NCBI GenBank assembly: GCA_003712055.1
Contig: RHLJ01000002.1
Span: 124,001-188,000, forward strand
Origin: Balneola sp.
GTDB lineage: Bacteria; Bacteroidota; Rhodothermia; Balneolales; Balneolaceae
DNA length: 64,000 bases
Direction: 5' to 3'
Shown here: positions 1 to 8,912 of the stretch, in pieces
How positions within the stretch are numbered: the first letter of the stretch is position 1
Layout of the letters: each line of letters starts with the position of its first letter
The notes under the pieces: generated by a model
What the model was told of the DNA's origin: nothing
Seen by the model: only the letters and a program-made list of their open reading frames with translations
The model's database searches: none
Position numbers and translations under genes: made by a program

Positions 1-419
1 CCATCCTGAATAGCGGTGTTATCTACTTTCGCGCTTAGCTTACTATATCGTGCGAGCAGGTTTCCGTCTTTTCCGGTTTTGTCACCCACCTTCTTAAGTT
101 CTTTGGGAGTGGCTAGCGATTCTTTTCCTTTGCCTCCACAAACATATAATCCCAAGGATTTTGAATGAGGATTTAGCGACTGTTTCAATGCATTCAAAAC
201 CGCAGTGGTAACACCGGAAGAATTCCAATCCATCCCTATTACTGCTCCAAAACTTTGAAACCAGAAAGGATCAGAGAGTCTACTTAAGAATCCTTTGGTT
301 CCATAGTCGATGATAATAGCTTCTACAATAGGCAGACTTAGTTTGGTCATTCGTTCGAACAACCAGGAGGGTATTTTACCTCCCATCAATGCTAAGTCAG
401 CGGAGCCTGAGGATTTCAT
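1..419 (-). CDS. DUF763 family protein (N-terminal part, cut by window edge)
   Basis: The minus strand is open from an ATG at 417-419 to base 1, so the C-terminal part lies outside the window. The visible 139 residues begin MKSSGSADLALMGGKIPSWL and continue with RLSDPFWFQSFG, a DWNSSGVTT segment and a CGGKGKESLATPKEL segment. These match what I recall of the DUF763 family, seen in archaea and some bacteria and of unknown biochemical role. The ATG overlaps the stop of the upstream 85-residue gene as ATGA, so the two are probably translationally coupled. Family assignment is from memory of conserved motifs; no function is claimed. Confidence 0.75.
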   Translation of the reverse strand, partial: MKSSGSADLALMGGKIPSWLFERMTKLSLPIVEAIIIDYGTKGFLSRLSDPFWFQSFGAVIGMDWNSSGVTTAVLNALKQSLNPHSKSLGLYVCGGKGKESLATPKELKKVGDKTGKDGNLLARYSKLSAKVDNTAIQD

Positions 420-673
420 GGCTTGTCACTCTCTACTTCAGTTTTTTTCGTCCATTTACGGCCATATTTCCAAAGCAGAATAATAACCAGTATAAGCATT
501 AACTGGGCAAGAAGACCACCTATAGCTTCACCCGCTTCATAAGCACTTAGTGAACCGCTAAAAATAGCTAAGAACTTAGCTACATCCATGGTCATTCTAT
601 CCAAAGTATTTAGTGCTGTTAATACTAGAAGTCCAGCTAGTACCAGAAAGATATAACCGAATAGTTTTTTCAT
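416..673 (-). CDS. Small two-helix membrane protein
   Basis: An 85-residue protein with two hydrophobic segments (about residues 5-25 and 48-68) and a basic, charged tail (KYGRKWTKKTEVESDKP). I do not recognise a family. Its TGA overlaps the ATG of the DUF763 gene (ATGA at 416-419), which supports it as real and co-translated. The topology suggests a small inner-membrane protein with both ends on the same side. No signal-peptidase or lipobox motif is visible. Confidence 0.6.
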   Translation of the reverse strand: MKKLFGYIFLVLAGLLVLTALNTLDRMTMDVAKFLAIFSGSLSAYEAGEAIGGLLAQLMLILVIILLWKYGRKWTKKTEVESDKP

Positions 674-741
674 ATAATATTAACGTCTTGATAAGTGCGC
701 TTTTCAATTTGAATATTGAAAGCTTAATGAACATACTAAAA

Positions 742-770
742 GAGGTTCAACACCAAAAGCATTGAACCTC
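742..770 (-). terminator. Stem-loop after the SDR gene
   Basis: Nine-base perfect inverted repeat (GAGGTTCAA at 742-750 and TTGAACCTC at 762-770) just past the stop of the minus-strand SDR gene. In minus-strand orientation it is followed by a short T-rich stretch. Probable intrinsic terminator. Confidence 0.55.
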
Positions 771-793
771 TAAAATTTTGAAATAAGTATTAA

Positions 794-1666
794 TTACTTA
801 TTCACTTTAAGCATGCCTTCTATGCCAAAAGCGGAATAGACTCCTTCAGTAATCTGATGGAGTACCTGGTTGTATTGTTCAACCGGTTCTCCCATTCCCA
901 TATGATCTACCACTGTACGGAATGGTTTCGCACCGAATGGGAGTTCAATAAGAGAGGAAATGGCATCGGCCACGATTTGAGGGCGTTGCAGTTCATTGTT
1001 CTGCAATGCTTCCATGAATGCTTCTCCCATAGCCTGGGGAGCATTCATAAATTCTCCATAGCTTTCATTTCTGCTAGTATCGCTTGGTTGTATCAGATTA
1101 TCAATGAAAGTAGTAGGAAAACCGCCTGGCTCAACAATGCATGATTCAATACCAAATCCGGAAAGCTCGGCCCGGTAATTTTCGGATAATGCTTCCAGAG
1201 CCCATTTTGAAGCTATATAGGGTCCATAGAAAGGAAGGGTAATTCGTCCAATACAACTCGATATTTGTATGATAGTGCCCTGTCCCTGTTCGCGAAGGAA
1301 AGGGAGAACAGCTCTCATAACTCTCTGAACACCAAATACATTTACATCGAACACGCGCTGCATATCTTCTGTGGTAAAGTGTTCTACCATTCCAGAGACG
1401 CCAACACCAGCGTTATTAATCACTACATCCAGGCCGTCCATTTTTGAAATGGCTTGTTGCACTCCTGAGTTTACGCTCTCCTCATTAGTTACATCCATTT
1501 CAACCAGATGTACACCTGAGGAAGAAAGCTCTTGAGCTACTGATTCATTCTTTCCTGAAGTCGATCGCATAGTTCCGACGACAGTATGTCCTTGTTCTGT
1601 TAGCAATTTTGCGGTTAAGAATCCAAAACCGCCACTTGCTCCGGTAAGTAAAATTTTCTTGCTCAT
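794..1666 (-). CDS. Short-chain dehydrogenase/reductase (SDR)
   Basis: A 290-residue classical SDR. The N-terminal nucleotide-binding motif is TGASGGFG (about residues 8-15), followed by NNAGV (about 85-89), the catalytic serine in QISSCIG and the active-site pair YxxxK in YGPYIASK. It is predicted to be a soluble NAD(P)H-dependent oxidoreductase; the substrate cannot be read from the sequence. An AraC-type regulator lies upstream on the same strand (176-bp gap containing heptamer repeats) and may control it. A stem-loop follows the stop. Confidence 0.9.
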   Translation of the reverse strand: MSKKILLTGASGGFGFLTAKLLTEQGHTVVGTMRSTSGKNESVAQELSSSGVHLVEMDVTNEESVNSGVQQAISKMDGLDVVINNAGVGVSGMVEHFTTEDMQRVFDVNVFGVQRVMRAVLPFLREQGQGTIIQISSCIGRITLPFYGPYIASKWALEALSENYRAELSGFGIESCIVEPGGFPTTFIDNLIQPSDTSRNESYGEFMNAPQAMGEAFMEALQNNELQRPQIVADAISSLIELPFGAKPFRTVVDHMGMGEPVEQYNQVLHQITEGVYSAFGIEGMLKVNK

Positions 1667-1790
1667 AATATCCTGTTTTAAGGGGTTAAGTTATTTGACA
1701 AGAATAAGATCAGAACAAACAGTAATACTCTAGAACACGGAATAGGGAAAGGAGCACACAATTTACTGGTGTGGTATGAAGAAGGTACAT

Positions 1791-1820
1791 TGTTCAATGT
1801 TCAATGTTCAATGTTCAATG
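1791..1820. repeat. Tandem heptamer TGTTCAA x4
   Basis: Four uninterrupted copies of TGTTCAA (starting at 1791, 1798, 1805 and 1812) plus two bases, between the AraC and SDR genes. The reverse complement TTGAACA recurs as a tandem array after gltX at 63852. Confidence 0.9.
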
Positions 1821-1842
1821 TGCTCCGTATCTCAAACGCTGG

Positions 1843-2751
1843 TCAATTCACTTCCCGGTATTCGTTGGGAGTCATTCCGGTTTTATTTTTGAACAGGCGA
1901 CTGAAATAATGGGGATAGTTAAATCCCAATTCATAAGCGATGCCACTTACCGAATCGTCTGATCCAAGAAGCATATTCTTCGCTTTATTAATCAGGAAGT
2001 CATTTATATGATCTTTAGCAGATCTTCCTGTTTCTTTTTTAAGCAGATCACTGAGATAATTAGGAGAGAGATGACAGTGTTCAGCAAGGTATTGAATAGT
2101 AAGGGGTCCGGATTGCAGTAGTAATCCCTGGTTGAAATAGTCCTTCATTAAGGATTCCACTTTCGAAACAATGTCCTTGTTGTGAGCCGACCGCGTATTA
2201 AACTGGCGCTCGTAAAATCTTAGGCTATAATTGAGCAGTAGTTCAATATTGGAAACCAATACCTGCTGACTATGATTATCAATACGCTCATTAATCTCAG
2301 TTTGAATCATATCCTTGCAGTTCAAAAAAACCTGCTCCTCTTGTTCAGACAAATGAAGGGCTTCATATACCTCATAAGAGAAGAAAGAGTAATTATCGAT
2401 GTTTGAACCGAGATTAGTTTTCCTTATTAAATCCGGATGGAAATAGAGGAGCCATCCTTCAACCTCTCCAGGTTCTTGCGCCCGGGTTATTGTGATTACC
2501 TGACCCGGAGCAGTAAACATTAATACGCCCTCAGCAAAATCATAAGAGTTACGACCGTAATCCAATCCACAATTAGAATCTTTCAGAGCGATGCAATACA
2601 TATCGGAGGAGATTCTGGTTCCTATTTGTTCTTCACCATGTTGTAGTTCTCCCACATTGATTACCGATACTAGCGGGTGAGTAGGTTTATCTAACTTCAG
2701 GAATTCATGAAGTTCACTTATAGAATTGTGGTTAATGATGGGACGAGGCAT
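1843..2751 (-). CDS. AraC family transcriptional regulator
   Basis: A 302-residue regulator. The N-terminal two thirds is a cupin-like sensing domain (GVLMFTAPGQVITI is a typical segment). The C-terminal ~100 residues hold the two helix-turn-helix units of AraC/XylS proteins: TIQYLAEHCHLSPNYLSDLL and then SGIAYELGFNYPHYFSRLFK with KTGMTPNEYR at the end. It probably binds DNA as a dimer in response to a small ligand. The neighbouring SDR gene downstream on the same strand is the natural candidate target, but this is inferred only from position. Confidence 0.92.
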   Translation of the reverse strand: MPRPIINHNSISELHEFLKLDKPTHPLVSVINVGELQHGEEQIGTRISSDMYCIALKDSNCGLDYGRNSYDFAEGVLMFTAPGQVITITRAQEPGEVEGWLLYFHPDLIRKTNLGSNIDNYSFFSYEVYEALHLSEQEEQVFLNCKDMIQTEINERIDNHSQQVLVSNIELLLNYSLRFYERQFNTRSAHNKDIVSKVESLMKDYFNQGLLLQSGPLTIQYLAEHCHLSPNYLSDLLKKETGRSAKDHINDFLINKAKNMLLGSDDSVSGIAYELGFNYPHYFSRLFKNKTGMTPNEYREVN

Positions 2752-2873
2752 GTGGAATTTTTTGTTTACAAAGTAGCAGCTTCCAATGATTCAGACTAAC
2801 ACAAATTCCGGTTCTAAAAGCATTTTTTAAATGAAACAGGTGTATCTTTAGCGCCAATCAAAAAGCCCTATAC

Positions 2874-3203
2874 ATGCACAAGAAACAAATTCACATCACG
2901 GTAGAACTAGACGAGCAACATATTCCAACAAACATTCTCTGGAATGCCGATGACATGCAGGGAAAAAGTGAAGCCCAGTGCCGGGCGATGCTACTGTCGC
3001 TTTGGGATTCCCGGAATAAAGACACCTTAAAGCTAGACCTTTGGACCAAAGATATGACCGTGGATGAGATGAAGATATTCTTCCATCAAACACTAGTTTC
3101 TATGGCAGATACTCTTCAGCGATCAACTGCTGATGAACGCATTTCAGGAGACATGATGGATTTTTGTGATTACCTCGCTGAGAAGATGGAGATTAAACAG
3201 TAG
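2874..3203 (+). CDS. gldC: Gliding motility protein GldC
   Basis: A 109-residue cytoplasmic protein. The opening KQIHITVELDEQHIPTNILW, an internal LDLWTKDMTVDEMKIFFHQT and the tail MMDFCDYLAEKM match GldC-type proteins of Bacteroidota. GldC was named from Flavobacterium johnsoniae gliding genes, but homologues occur in many non-gliding members, so motility should not be inferred. The gene stands alone on the plus strand between two minus-strand blocks. Confidence 0.8.
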   Translation: MHKKQIHITVELDEQHIPTNILWNADDMQGKSEAQCRAMLLSLWDSRNKDTLKLDLWTKDMTVDEMKIFFHQTLVSMADTLQRSTADERISGDMMDFCDYLAEKMEIKQ

Positions 3204-3266
3204 GCAATTATTCAATGATCAATTGGTCAATTATCAATTTCGCAATTAAGAATTAGTTGGAGGCTT

Positions 3267-3345
3267 GTCATTTCGAACGAATGTGAGAAATCTGATTTAT
3301 GTAAACAAAGGCAATCTTTAGATTTCTCGCTCCGCTCGAAATGAC
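3267..3345. repeat. REP-like palindrome (GTCATTTCGA type)
   Basis: The interval opens with GTCATTTCGAACGAATGTGAGAAATCT (split here as GTCATTTCGA...GAGAAATCT) and closes with the near-complement AGATTTCTCGCTCCGC...TCGAAATGAC. This forms a long imperfect hairpin between gldC and the Memo gene. A related element is at 50009-50082. AT-rich microrepeats built on CAATTAAGAATT flank it. Confidence 0.7.
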
Positions 3346-3395
3346 AAAAAGAAAATTCTTAATTGAAAATTGAACCATTGATCATTAAACCACTG

Positions 3396-4640
3396 TTAAT
3401 TGAATAAAATCGAGCCAAAACTAACCGCACTTTCTTGTTCTCGTTCATCCCAAAGATCATAAGAGAGAATCTCGCCTTTTAAACCAGGAAACGTTTTGAG
3501 GAAGGTGAAAAGGGGAGGGAAACCACAAATTCTATAGGGATCGTATTCCTCTTTCATTAAGCCTAATAGTTTATCCGGACTTCCGGTTGCTCCGATTTCG
3601 AGGAAGCGCTCATCATTAAGCTTTACCTCATCAAATAGTTGTGATGCTGGCTTTTGGTCGCCAAATTTATGCCCAATGTGTGAAAGGTCTCCGCTGATCA
3701 GGAAGAAGGTGTCTTCATCATCGGCATATTCTTTTCTCAGTAATTGAGTGAAAGCTTCTACCTGTTCTTCTCTAAAGCTATTTGTGGAATAGAACAGTTC
3801 ATCGAGTCCGCCCACAAGAATTGGGATTATTTCAAACTCATGACTCCAAATATGATTTAAAAAGAGGAGGTGAAGTTCGATGCTGTGTTCTATGCGATGG
3901 GCGCGGTCTTGGAATGATACTCCTGGCTGAGAAAGATTCTGAAACGAGTTCAGAATGACCTCATTAAAAGAAGTGTTGGAAGCTGTTTCTCCATTGGGGA
4001 GGGAGAAGTTTTTTTGGCTGATTACAAAGGGAGTCTCCTGGTAGAGTTTGTCATACCATCCTGAATAGTGAGAGGTAGCGAGAATCACTACTTTTTTTGG
4101 AGTAAGGTTTTTTATCGCTGAAAAAGCTTTTACATAACTACTTAATCCAACCCTTGGATCGATGTGGGGAGCATATAGAGCTTTAGCTTCCATTACTGGA
4201 GTTGATTGTTCATAAGTATTGAACGCTTCATCTAGCCAGGTTGAAAGTTCTTCCGGATTTTTCGGATAAGATATCCCCGCAGTATTGCTGAGGTGAATGG
4301 CCGAAGCTTCGTACTCGGTTTCGATAAGTTCGGAGTGACTGTTAAAGTACTCAGACTGAAGAAGCCCATGTTCATCCAGGTGGCGGATATATCCCAGTAC
4401 TTGTTCTTTAGTTACCTCATCGGAACTGAATTTCAAAATATCTTCTACACTTCGATTGCCATCCAGTAAAGAAAGCATAGTTTGGGATTCCATAGGGAGA
4501 GCGAAGTCAGGAGTCAAATATCCTAAAGCATCATAGAAAACAACCAGCGAATGCCCATTCTGGTGATGCGGAATTTGCTGAATATCAAATCTTACCGGAG
4601 GGATAGGGTCGGAGTAAGAATTAAATAGCAATTCTTCCAT
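3396..4640 (-). CDS. Memo-like protein (AmmeMemoRadiSam system protein B family) with N-terminal PqqD-like region
   Basis: A 414-residue protein. Residues ~150-414 match the Memo family: APHIDPRVG, ILATSHY, HSIELHLLFL, ISGDLSHIGHKFG and YRICGFPPLFTFL, which carry the His/Cys residues of the Memo metal site. The first ~110 residues resemble a PqqD-like winged-helix segment (LLDGNRSVEDILKF...LDEHGLLQSEYF), absent from minimal Memo proteins of ~270-300 residues. It is the last gene of a tight operon: its start directly abuts the stop of the TonB-dependent receptor (0 bp). No AMMECR1 or radical-SAM partner is adjacent. A metal-linked role fits the operon, but the activity is unknown. Confidence 0.85.
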   Translation of the reverse strand: MEELLFNSYSDPIPPVRFDIQQIPHHQNGHSLVVFYDALGYLTPDFALPMESQTMLSLLDGNRSVEDILKFSSDEVTKEQVLGYIRHLDEHGLLQSEYFNSHSELIETEYEASAIHLSNTAGISYPKNPEELSTWLDEAFNTYEQSTPVMEAKALYAPHIDPRVGLSSYVKAFSAIKNLTPKKVVILATSHYSGWYDKLYQETPFVISQKNFSLPNGETASNTSFNEVILNSFQNLSQPGVSFQDRAHRIEHSIELHLLFLNHIWSHEFEIIPILVGGLDELFYSTNSFREEQVEAFTQLLRKEYADDEDTFFLISGDLSHIGHKFGDQKPASQLFDEVKLNDERFLEIGATGSPDKLLGLMKEEYDPYRICGFPPLFTFLKTFPGLKGEILSYDLWDEREQESAVSFGSILFN

Positions 4641-7385
4641 TTAGAAGGAGATTTTGATATTCAGGTTTGGGGTGAACCCAAGTAAATACCTCTCTTCTTC
4701 AACAATTTCAATTTCTTCGTCGCTATCAATTTCGTCCGGGTAGTAGAAACGATTCAGGATATTGGTACGATCATAAAGATTAAGGAAAGAAAGTCCTACT
4801 TCAGCATTGAATGATCGGGATAGCGTTCGGGGTACCTTATACCAAATCGAAAAGTCCAGGCGATGATAATTAGGTAGTCGTTTACTATTTGTTTCCCCCC
4901 ATTCTATCACAAAGAAAGTTTCTGTTTCTGTTTCTCCTTCGTCAACTTCTACTACCTCAATAACTTCTTCGTTTTGAGGTTCGGTATAAGGAGCTCCTGT
5001 TTTAAAGGTCCAACCTGTAGAAAACTCAAAGTTTCCAATTTCCAGACTTTGAACAATCTGAAGCTGATGCTTTTGATCAAGGAAGGAAGGAAATCGCTCG
5101 TCTTCAAAATCCGGAAAAAAACTTTCTGCATCTACAAGGGAATAACTGATCCATGCCCGGTAATTATTAATTCGTTTTCTAAGAAGTACATCCAGACCGT
5201 GAATTATGTCTTCACCGCTTGATTCTTCATCATCTAGTTCCAAGCCCCCAAAGTTATAGTTCAAAGAAATCAGGCCATTTATTCTTCTTGAATAAGCTTC
5301 TGCATCTAATAGCCAGCCACTATGTTGAACCACAAAACCTCCTGATATTTGCTCACTTCTGAGCACAGGGAAATCTTCTTTATCCGACATATACCAAATT
5401 TCTTCTGTTCTACTGGAAATGGAGTTGTCGAAGTTTTTCAAAGTTCGGATGTATTGATGATATCGGCCAGTAGAGGCTTTTAGTTGAAGCCAGTTTGTCG
5501 GGGAGTAGGAGATATTCAATTGAGGATCTATGGTGTAAATATCTACAAATCCGAACCTGCTGGCTCTTACTCCCGCATCTATCCGAAAAGGTTGTCCTAC
5601 TCCGAATATATAATTTCCAAACAGGGAATAGCCGATGCCAGAGTTCTTTGTTCTATCAAAAAAATCATCTTCATAAGTACTTACTTGAGAGAGGGTAAAA
5701 TCGACATCGAGGATATTTAATTGACCACCGAATTTGAGCTGATTATTACCCAGTGAAAGGGTATTGATTGCCCGGATTTCGGTATTTAGAATATTGTTCG
5801 TTCGTAATGCCCGATCGCTAAGTGAGTCTACTCCGCTTGCAAAACCTCCATCAAATGGGTCTTCCTCTTCATCTTCCTCCTCATCGTCTTCTTCATCATG
5901 ATCATCGAGTTTGGAAAGTTGTTCACTGGCTTCAAATTCTGCCGGGTCTACTTCTCTTTGCAGAAGAAAGTCATATTCTAAATCATAAGAAGAAACGGAT
6001 GCACTTATTCTGCTTTCAAAACGATCGCTCCAGAAACGATCCCACGCAAGGTTTATGCCTGCAGTATTTACCTCATGAAATTGAAACTGCGCATTTTGCT
6101 CACCCTCATTGGTAGTTCGGTAATCGAGTTTATTCCCATTCGTAAATACACTAATGGAAAGTTGATTCCTGTAGTCTGGTTGCCAAATCCACTTTCCATT
6201 AAAATCCCAGAATACCAGCTCCTGTTTTTCTACTTCATCGCCTTCTCCATCTTCTATTTCAATGGGCTGTCCATCTCTGGAAAATTCGGAAGCATTAAAC
6301 AGTTTATCCTGGAAAGCATCGAAAGTGGCGGATTGATAGATGTCGGTATAAGAGCGTCTGCCTGAGAATAAAAAGCCATGTTTTTTGAAGGGTACAGCAA
6401 TAGATCCACTGGCATGAGTTAGGTTGGAATTAACATCTCCAGAGGTTTTTCGAGGCAAAAAAGTAGGCCCCTTCATTTCCAGCAATCCTGAGGTAGCACC
6501 ACCAAATTGTGTTGGAATTGCACTTCGATACACATTCACCGAGTTAATGCTTGAAGGGATGACAGCACTCACCAGTCCAAAGTAATGCCCGGTGTGATAC
6601 AGAGGAATATCATCCCAATACATAGATACCTGATCGTTAGAACCTCCCCGAATGTTTAGCCCGGAAGCAGATTCATCTTGAGCATTTATTCCGGGAAGAG
6701 CATGTAGAGAATACAAGGCATCAGGTTCTGAAAGCCCCGGAAGAACGTTCATGTTTTGTGGGCGGATAGTTACTGTTGAAGCGTCCTCTTTAACAATAAT
6801 CCCGGTATTGAGGTATTCCGTAACAGTGATACTTCCCAACTCAGAACTTTTTGGGGTTAAGGCTATGGTAGTATTTGCTGAAGTATAAAGCTCTAGTGCC
6901 TGGAAAGTTTGGCTCTCATATCCTAAATGGGTGAGTTCAACTTCATATTGTGAAGGCTTGTTTACATATAGCTCGATGTAACCGTCTAGGTCAGAATAGG
7001 TACCTTTATAGCTATTCAACTGCCGAGCTAGTACGAGTTCAATGGGATCTCCGGTCTCAGAATCGATGACGTGAAAAGAAAGCAAAGCTCCAATTTCTTC
7101 AGCCGGCTTAATGGCTATGAAATTTCCTTCGACTACCTCAAAACTCAATCCATATGGACTTAAAATCTTCACCAAAAAAACAGATAGGGAGGTGTTATCT
7201 ACTTCAATACTGATAGGCTCGGCAGGGATTTCAGTTACTGAGTAGGAGAAGAAGACAGCATAATTATCTGAGATATCCTCCAGGATTTCTGGCAATGGCT
7301 TCTCATTCGCAGAATAGCTAATACTCTGACCAAATAGGGGTATGGCTAACCCTATCCATAGCAACCCAAGTCCTAGAAACTTCAT
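4641..7385 (-). CDS. TonB-dependent outer-membrane receptor with STN signalling domain
   Basis: A 914-residue precursor. A signal peptide (residues 1-19) is followed by an STN domain (~20-75, as in FecA-type receptors that signal to FecR), a carboxypeptidase-regulatory-like beta domain (~100-180), a plug (~190-310, with LNIRGGSNDQVSMYWDDIPL) and a ~600-residue beta barrel ending in the aromatic F of NLNIKISF. Several predicted loops are extremely acidic, notably KLDDHDEEDDEEEDEEEDP (about residues 492-510) and a VEVDEGETETE segment. Ligand unknown; a cationic or metal-bearing substrate would fit. It lies 2 bp after fecR and abuts the Memo gene. Confidence 0.92.
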   Translation of the reverse strand: MKFLGLGLLWIGLAIPLFGQSISYSANEKPLPEILEDISDNYAVFFSYSVTEIPAEPISIEVDNTSLSVFLVKILSPYGLSFEVVEGNFIAIKPAEEIGALLSFHVIDSETGDPIELVLARQLNSYKGTYSDLDGYIELYVNKPSQYEVELTHLGYESQTFQALELYTSANTTIALTPKSSELGSITVTEYLNTGIIVKEDASTVTIRPQNMNVLPGLSEPDALYSLHALPGINAQDESASGLNIRGGSNDQVSMYWDDIPLYHTGHYFGLVSAVIPSSINSVNVYRSAIPTQFGGATSGLLEMKGPTFLPRKTSGDVNSNLTHASGSIAVPFKKHGFLFSGRRSYTDIYQSATFDAFQDKLFNASEFSRDGQPIEIEDGEGDEVEKQELVFWDFNGKWIWQPDYRNQLSISVFTNGNKLDYRTTNEGEQNAQFQFHEVNTAGINLAWDRFWSDRFESRISASVSSYDLEYDFLLQREVDPAEFEASEQLSKLDDHDEEDDEEEDEEEDPFDGGFASGVDSLSDRALRTNNILNTEIRAINTLSLGNNQLKFGGQLNILDVDFTLSQVSTYEDDFFDRTKNSGIGYSLFGNYIFGVGQPFRIDAGVRASRFGFVDIYTIDPQLNISYSPTNWLQLKASTGRYHQYIRTLKNFDNSISSRTEEIWYMSDKEDFPVLRSEQISGGFVVQHSGWLLDAEAYSRRINGLISLNYNFGGLELDDEESSGEDIIHGLDVLLRKRINNYRAWISYSLVDAESFFPDFEDERFPSFLDQKHQLQIVQSLEIGNFEFSTGWTFKTGAPYTEPQNEEVIEVVEVDEGETETETFFVIEWGETNSKRLPNYHRLDFSIWYKVPRTLSRSFNAEVGLSFLNLYDRTNILNRFYYPDEIDSDEEIEIVEEERYLLGFTPNLNIKISF

Positions 7386-7387
7386 TG

Positions 7388-8329
7388 TTAATTATGAATG
7401 GTAAGCGTTTTTGTATCAGAATTATACGAATAGGCAAACCCGAAAGGCTCCAATACTAGTCTTAATGCGGTATCTACATTATTGGTAGGAAAGCTTCCGG
7501 TAAACCTGAGTTCATCATTGTCAGGTACATTGAAAAAGGTGACTCCATACTGAGCTGTTACTTCATCAAAAGCCACCTCCAACGGTACATTTTCTAAAGT
7601 GATGATACCACTCATCCATGAAGGGCGAAGCACATCTTCAAACCCTGATTCAGAAACAATGGCACCAACTTCGAATTGAATTTGAGAACCTGCTTCAAGA
7701 ACACGTTCAATATTAGCTGCTTTTACGGCAACCCTTCCTTCATAACAGGTAGCAGTAAATAAGCCCTTTCGGTTCTTTACATTGAACTCGGTGCCTAATA
7801 CCTCTACCTCTCCTAAAGGAGTGCTAACTTTGAAGGTATTTCCGGAAGTGACATCAAAAAAAGCTTCGCCATCTAAAGTGATCAGGCGTGACGTTTCCCA
7901 TTGCTCTTCATCAAAAGAAAGTGAAGAGTTTGCATTTAATACTATCTCGGACCCATCAGGAAGAATGATGATTTTTGTTTCTCCAAATGCGGTTTGGTAT
8001 AAATTCAGTCCTGAGCTTTGGAAGAATGCCAGATATAGGCCAGTGAATGCAGCAATGAGGATGGTAGCAGCAATAGAAATAAACCGCGCACGAGGAAGAG
8101 TAAAGATGGTGGCTTGCTGAGGTTTTTCAATTCGATCTTTCAGTCTTGAAAACTCATTATCAACATCAAACTCCTGAACGGAAAGAGAATCTGAAACAGA
8201 AGCTATTTTTTTGAAGTCCCCGAATTCCTCGTGGTTCTCAAAGGCTTTTACTTCTTCCTCACTTAGTTCACCAGCAAGCCAGCGGGCTAGAAAGGTTTCA
8301 TCATTGATATGTGGTTTTTCGTTTGACAC
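7388..8329 (-). CDS. FecR-family anti-sigma factor
   Basis: A 313-residue single-pass membrane protein. The cytoplasmic N-terminal ~80 residues include LARWLAGELSEEEVKAFE, typical of FecR N-termini that bind the sigma factor. A transmembrane helix follows (about 83-105, FISIAATILIAAFTGLYLAF). The periplasmic FecR beta domain contains LPDGSEIVLNANSSLSF and LDGEAFFDV. The C-terminal DUF4974-like domain (FTGSFPTNNVDTAL...) would contact the receptor STN domain. It lies between the sigma factor (3 bp) and receptor (2 bp) genes, the usual order. Confidence 0.93.
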   Translation of the reverse strand: MSNEKPHINDETFLARWLAGELSEEEVKAFENHEEFGDFKKIASVSDSLSVQEFDVDNEFSRLKDRIEKPQQATIFTLPRARFISIAATILIAAFTGLYLAFFQSSGLNLYQTAFGETKIIILPDGSEIVLNANSSLSFDEEQWETSRLITLDGEAFFDVTSGNTFKVSTPLGEVEVLGTEFNVKNRKGLFTATCYEGRVAVKAANIERVLEAGSQIQFEVGAIVSESGFEDVLRPSWMSGIITLENVPLEVAFDEVTAQYGVTFFNVPDNDELRFTGSFPTNNVDTALRLVLEPFGFAYSYNSDTKTLTIHN

Positions 8330-8332
8330 GGC

Positions 8333-8845
8333 TTAATGACCTTGTAATACGTCCTTTAATTTTAGTAGTGCTTTACTCATTCTTTTTTCAACCGCCTTTT
8401 GGGAAACTTCCAGTCGTTCAGCGATTTGTTTGTAAGTCAGTTTGTCAATTCTGTTCATCAGGAACACTTCTCTTTGTCCTTCAGGCAGGGCAGCAATAGC
8501 TGATTCAAGTTTGGTTTTGTACTCATTCATTTCCATCTCAAATTCAGGATGTTCGCTGTTGAGCGTTTCTCCATCATAATTGGAGGCGTACTCAAACCGC
8601 ACATTATCCTTTTTGATCAGGTTGAGCATCAGGTTTTTAGCAACGGTGTATAAAAAGGGAAGAGCAGCATCCGGTACCACCGATTTACATTTCTCCCAAA
8701 GTTTTGCAAAAGCATCCTGAACCAGGTCATTTGCACGCTCCAGATTACCGCATTTGTAATACAAGTAATTGCGTAATTGAGGAGCCGATTCTCTAAAGAT
8801 CTTTTCGAATACCTGCTGTTGACACACATTTTCAGCCATTTCCAA
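8333..8845 (-). CDS. ECF RNA polymerase sigma factor (FecI-like)
   Basis: About 170 residues with a sigma-70 region 2 (NYLYYKCGNLERANDLVQDAFAKLWE) and region 4 (LPEGQREVFLMNRIDKLTYKQIAERLEVSQKAVEKRMSKAL). It is expected to be held by the adjacent FecR and released by a ligand-occupied receptor. The longest frame begins with TTG at 8843-8845; an ATG two codons inside (8837-8839) is an equally likely start. First gene of the operon sigma-fecR-receptor-memo. Confidence 0.92.
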   Translation of the reverse strand: MEMAENVCQQQVFEKIFRESAPQLRNYLYYKCGNLERANDLVQDAFAKLWEKCKSVVPDAALPFLYTVAKNLMLNLIKKDNVRFEYASNYDGETLNSEHPEFEMEMNEYKTKLESAIAALPEGQREVFLMNRIDKLTYKQIAERLEVSQKAVEKRMSKALLKLKDVLQGH

Positions 8846-8912
8846 GGGTACGGAACACTTGTTAAATGTCCAACTGTTCTGAGCATATCCTTTGCTGAAA
8901 ATGTACTTTTTC

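Noticed and set aside
857-1144. Plus-strand frame opposite the SDR gene
   Set aside because: Lies wholly within the conserved SDR coding region on the other strand.
1791-1820. Possible CRISPR-like repeat array
   Set aside because: Units are 7 bp, directly abutting with no spacers, and no cas gene is nearby; this is a simple tandem repeat.
5822-6115. Plus-strand frame opposite the acidic receptor region
   Set aside because: It is the antisense of the Asp/Glu-rich codons of the TonB receptor, giving a His/Leu-rich shadow.
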